Of a stretch of DNA of 6,584 nt, positions 5,898 through 6,584 are shown piece by piece. Position numbers and translations under genes: made by a program. The stretch's first letter is position 1, and every line of letters begins with the position of its first letter. The DNA is taken from NCBI GenBank assembly GCA_001508835.1, contig LGFB01000076.1, forward strand, positions 1 through 6,584, in the 5' to 3' direction. The notes beneath the pieces were generated by a model that searched no databases, was not told where the DNA came from, and saw only the letters and a program-made list of their open reading frames with translations. Source of the DNA: a bacterium 42_11. GTDB taxonomy: Bacteria; Synergistota; GBS-1.

Positions 5898-6281
5898 ATG
5901 GATAAAGAACGAAGTGCAATGATTAATATTGGCGGGCAGGAGTATGAACTTATTCTTACTACTAAAGCCACGAAAGAAATTGCGGGTAGATATGGTGGCC
6001 TTGAAAATTTGGGTGAAAAATTGATGAAGTCTGAGAACTTCGAAATGGCACTGGATGAAATAGTCTGGCTGATAACTTTAATGGCCAATCAGAGCCTGCT
6101 CATTCATAACCTGCGAAATCCAGATAACAAAAAGCCGCTTCTTACTCAAGAAGAAGTTGAGCTTCTTACTTCTCCTTTGGAACTAGCGACATATAAGAGT
6201 GCTCTAACAGAAGCTATGTTCAAGGGAACAAAAAGGAATATTGAGTCTGAAGATGACTCAAAAAACGTGCAAACCGGGTAA
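5898..6281 (+). CDS. Tail assembly chaperone, gpG-like (0-frame product)
   Basis: This 127-residue protein occupies the gpG slot between the major tail and tape measure genes. gpG-like chaperones coat the tape measure and recruit tail-tube subunits; they are not found in the finished tail. It begins with a short beta-strand part (AMINIGGQEYELILTTKATKEIAGRYGGLENLGEKL, 7-42) followed by helices (FEMALDEIVWLITLMANQSLLIHN, 48-71, and SPLELATYKSALTEAMFKG, 92-110). It ends with an acidic tail, NIESEDDSKNVQTG. AAGGGGG at 5884-5890 lies 7 bases before ATG 5898. The last codons hold the A_AAA_AAC slippery heptamer, and the TAA stop sits inside a downstream hairpin, so a fraction of ribosomes should shift into the -1 extension. 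Confidence 0.88.
   Translation: MDKERSAMINIGGQEYELILTTKATKEIAGRYGGLENLGEKLMKSENFEMALDEIVWLITLMANQSLLIHNLRNPDNKKPLLTQEEVELLTSPLELATYKSALTEAMFKGTKRNIESEDDSKNVQTG
6241..6261 (+). other. Upstream hairpin abutting the frameshift site
   Basis: TTGAGTC (6241-6247) and GACTCAA (6255-6261) form a perfect 7-bp stem with the 7-base loop TGAAGAT. Its 3' arm ends within the slippery heptamer (6260-6266). Such a stem could refold behind a ribosome sitting at the slip site and alter frameshifting, but that effect is inferred. It also includes the TGA at 6254-6256 that closes the -1 frame upstream. Confidence 0.5.
6260..6266 (+). promoter_or_regulatory. Programmed -1 ribosomal frameshift slippery site, A_AAA_AAC
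   Basis: Read in the gpG frame, the seven bases are A AAA AAC (codons TCA-AAA-AAC), the canonical X_XXY_YYZ pattern. The -1 frame is open from 6257, just after TGA 6254-6256, to TGA 6467-6469, and the 0 frame stops at 6279-6281. The shift must therefore occur within about 25 bases, and this is the only heptamer there. Tail chaperone genes of this type are known to use -1 frameshifting (lambda G/GT). Confidence 0.9.
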
Positions 6282-6469
6282 ATGAGAATGAACTCTTTAC
6301 CCGGCTTTTATATTACGGAACTGTTCATTTAAATCGCACTGAAGAGGAAACATGGCTTACACCTATTGGCTTGCTTATGGATTTATGGGAGTGTCATAAG
6401 CAGTTCCTTGGGATGTCAAAACCGAAGCGGGAACTTTATATCGATGACATTATTCCTTATGGGATTTGA
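6266..6469 (+). CDS. gpGT extension: -1 frameshifted C-terminal domain of the tail chaperone
   Basis: This is the 67-residue T-like extension made when ribosomes slip back one base at 6260-6266; the full fusion is join(5898..6266, 6266..6469), 190 residues. It has no start codon of its own before ATG 6377, so it is not an independent gene. The translation starts RANRVNENELFTRLLYYGTV, then has HLNRTEEETWLTPIGLLMDLWECHKQFLG and ends KRELYIDDIIPYGI. I recognise the Trp-rich helix and the DDIIPxGI ending as family-typical for tail chaperone extensions in Firmicutes phages. In lambda the T domain binds the major tail protein while G binds the tape measure; the same division is inferred here. It ends 26 bases before the tape measure start. 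Confidence 0.88.
   Translation, partial: RANRVNENELFTRLLYYGTVHLNRTEEETWLTPIGLLMDLWECHKQFLGMSKPKRELYIDDIIPYGI
6274..6304 (+). promoter_or_regulatory. Frameshift-stimulating hairpin (also terminator-like)
   Basis: CCGGGTAAA (6274-6282) and TTTACCCGG (6296-6304) form a perfect 9-bp stem. A further 3 bp (GAG 6284-6286 with CTC 6293-6295) lie above a bulged T, closing on the loop AATGAA. The stem begins 7 bases after the slippery heptamer, the spacing expected for a stimulator of -1 frameshifting, and it encloses the 0-frame TAA at 6279-6281. The downstream CTTTTATATT gives a superficial terminator look, but the hairpin lies inside the fusion reading frame, so frameshift stimulation is the better explanation. 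Confidence 0.82.
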
Positions 6470-6480
6470 TTTTTCAACGA

Positions 6481-6490
6481 AAGGAGGAGG
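6481..6490 (+). promoter_or_regulatory. Strong ribosome binding site for the TTG-started tape measure gene
   Basis: AAGGAGGAGG contains two overlapping GGAGG cores. The nearer core (6486-6490) is 5 bases from TTG 6496, the farther (6483-6487) 8 bases. No ATG or GTG lies at suitable spacing, and the protein from TTG begins with a family-typical N-terminus, so a strong site paired with a weak start codon is likely. Confidence 0.75.
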
Positions 6491-6495
6491 TAATC

Positions 6496-6584
6496 TTGGC
6501 AGATAATTTCGGTTTAAAAATCGGAGTGGAAGGCGAAAAGGAATTTAAAAATGCACTTCGTGATATTAACCAGGCATTTAAAGT
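6496..6584 (+). CDS. Tape measure protein, N-terminal fragment (3' truncated by window edge)
   Basis: Only 29 codons are present before the window ends. From TTG 6496 the product reads M-A-D-N-F-G-L-K-I-G-V-E-G-E-K-E-F-K-N-A, continuing LRDINQAFKV, the usual opening of tape measure proteins in Gram-positive siphophages. The tape measure sets tail length and is threaded through the tail tube. Gene order (major tail protein, G/GT chaperones, then this) supports the call. The rest of the gene, usually the longest in the cluster, lies beyond the window, so domains such as transmembrane helices or a peptidase cannot be assessed. Confidence 0.85.
   Translation, partial: MADNFGLKIGVEGEKEFKNALRDINQAFK

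Noticed and set aside
6260..6265. Transcriptional slippage on the A-run as the cause of the chaperone frameshift
   Set aside because: Six A residues is short for polymerase slippage, and the phased heptamer plus spaced hairpin point to ribosomal frameshifting; cDNA sequencing would settle it.
6274..6314. Rho-independent terminator after the gpG stop codon
   Set aside because: The stem and weak T-run fit superficially, but the hairpin lies inside the -1 fusion frame and at the ideal distance from the slippery site, and the operon continues into the tape measure gene.
1..6584. Hidden defence, toxin or other cargo gene within the module
   Set aside because: Every gap is 26 bases or less and all frames are accounted for by morphogenesis genes; no extra gene, tRNA or repeat array could be supported.

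Overview
This window is a head-to-tail structural module of a tailed phage, most likely an integrated prophage of an AT-rich Gram-positive bacterium. Clostridia (Lachnospiraceae or Clostridium-like) is my best guess. The guess rests on the purine-rich AGGAGG-type ribosome binding sites before almost every gene, the AT-leaning codon use, and the protein families: a phi13-type major tail protein, a short head-fibre protein beginning MSYNAKNYTEQGG, and a gp6/gp16/gp10 neck set. All genes are on the + strand, packed with 4-base overlaps or gaps of at most about 26 bases. No promoter, tRNA, IS element, CRISPR or integration gene is visible, and no stretch over 300 bases lacks a gene.

Layout: the C-terminal third of the large terminase subunit (1-441), portal (460-1716), ClpP-like prohead protease (1713-2393), HK97-fold major capsid protein with its own N-terminal scaffolding segment (2405-3604), head-fibre-like protein (3617-3838), gp6-like head-tail connector (3858-4166), head-closure protein (4170-4505), HK97 gp10-like neck/tail protein (4498-4929), probable tail terminator (4926-5279), major tail protein (5283-5885), tail assembly chaperone with a -1 frameshift extension (5898-6469), and the first 29 codons of the tape measure protein (6496 to the window end).

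How they work together: the terminase packages DNA through the portal. The protease trims the capsid protein's N-terminal segment after prohead assembly. The connector, closure and gp10-like proteins finish the neck. The major tail protein polymerises around the tape measure, helped by the chaperone pair, and the terminator caps the tube.

Two things stand out. First, the capsid gene has one in-frame amber codon (TAG, 2921-2923), exactly where relatives are expected to carry Trp (TGG), so the prophage is probably defective unless the codon is suppressed or is a sequencing error. Second, the chaperone frameshift site is unusually readable: an A_AAA_AAC heptamer at 6260-6266, a 7-base spacer, a perfect 9-bp stem that contains the 0-frame stop, and a second 7-bp hairpin that ends inside the heptamer from the upstream side. 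I found no clear evidence of an undescribed system; this is a recognisable phage morphogenesis cassette with those two features of interest.
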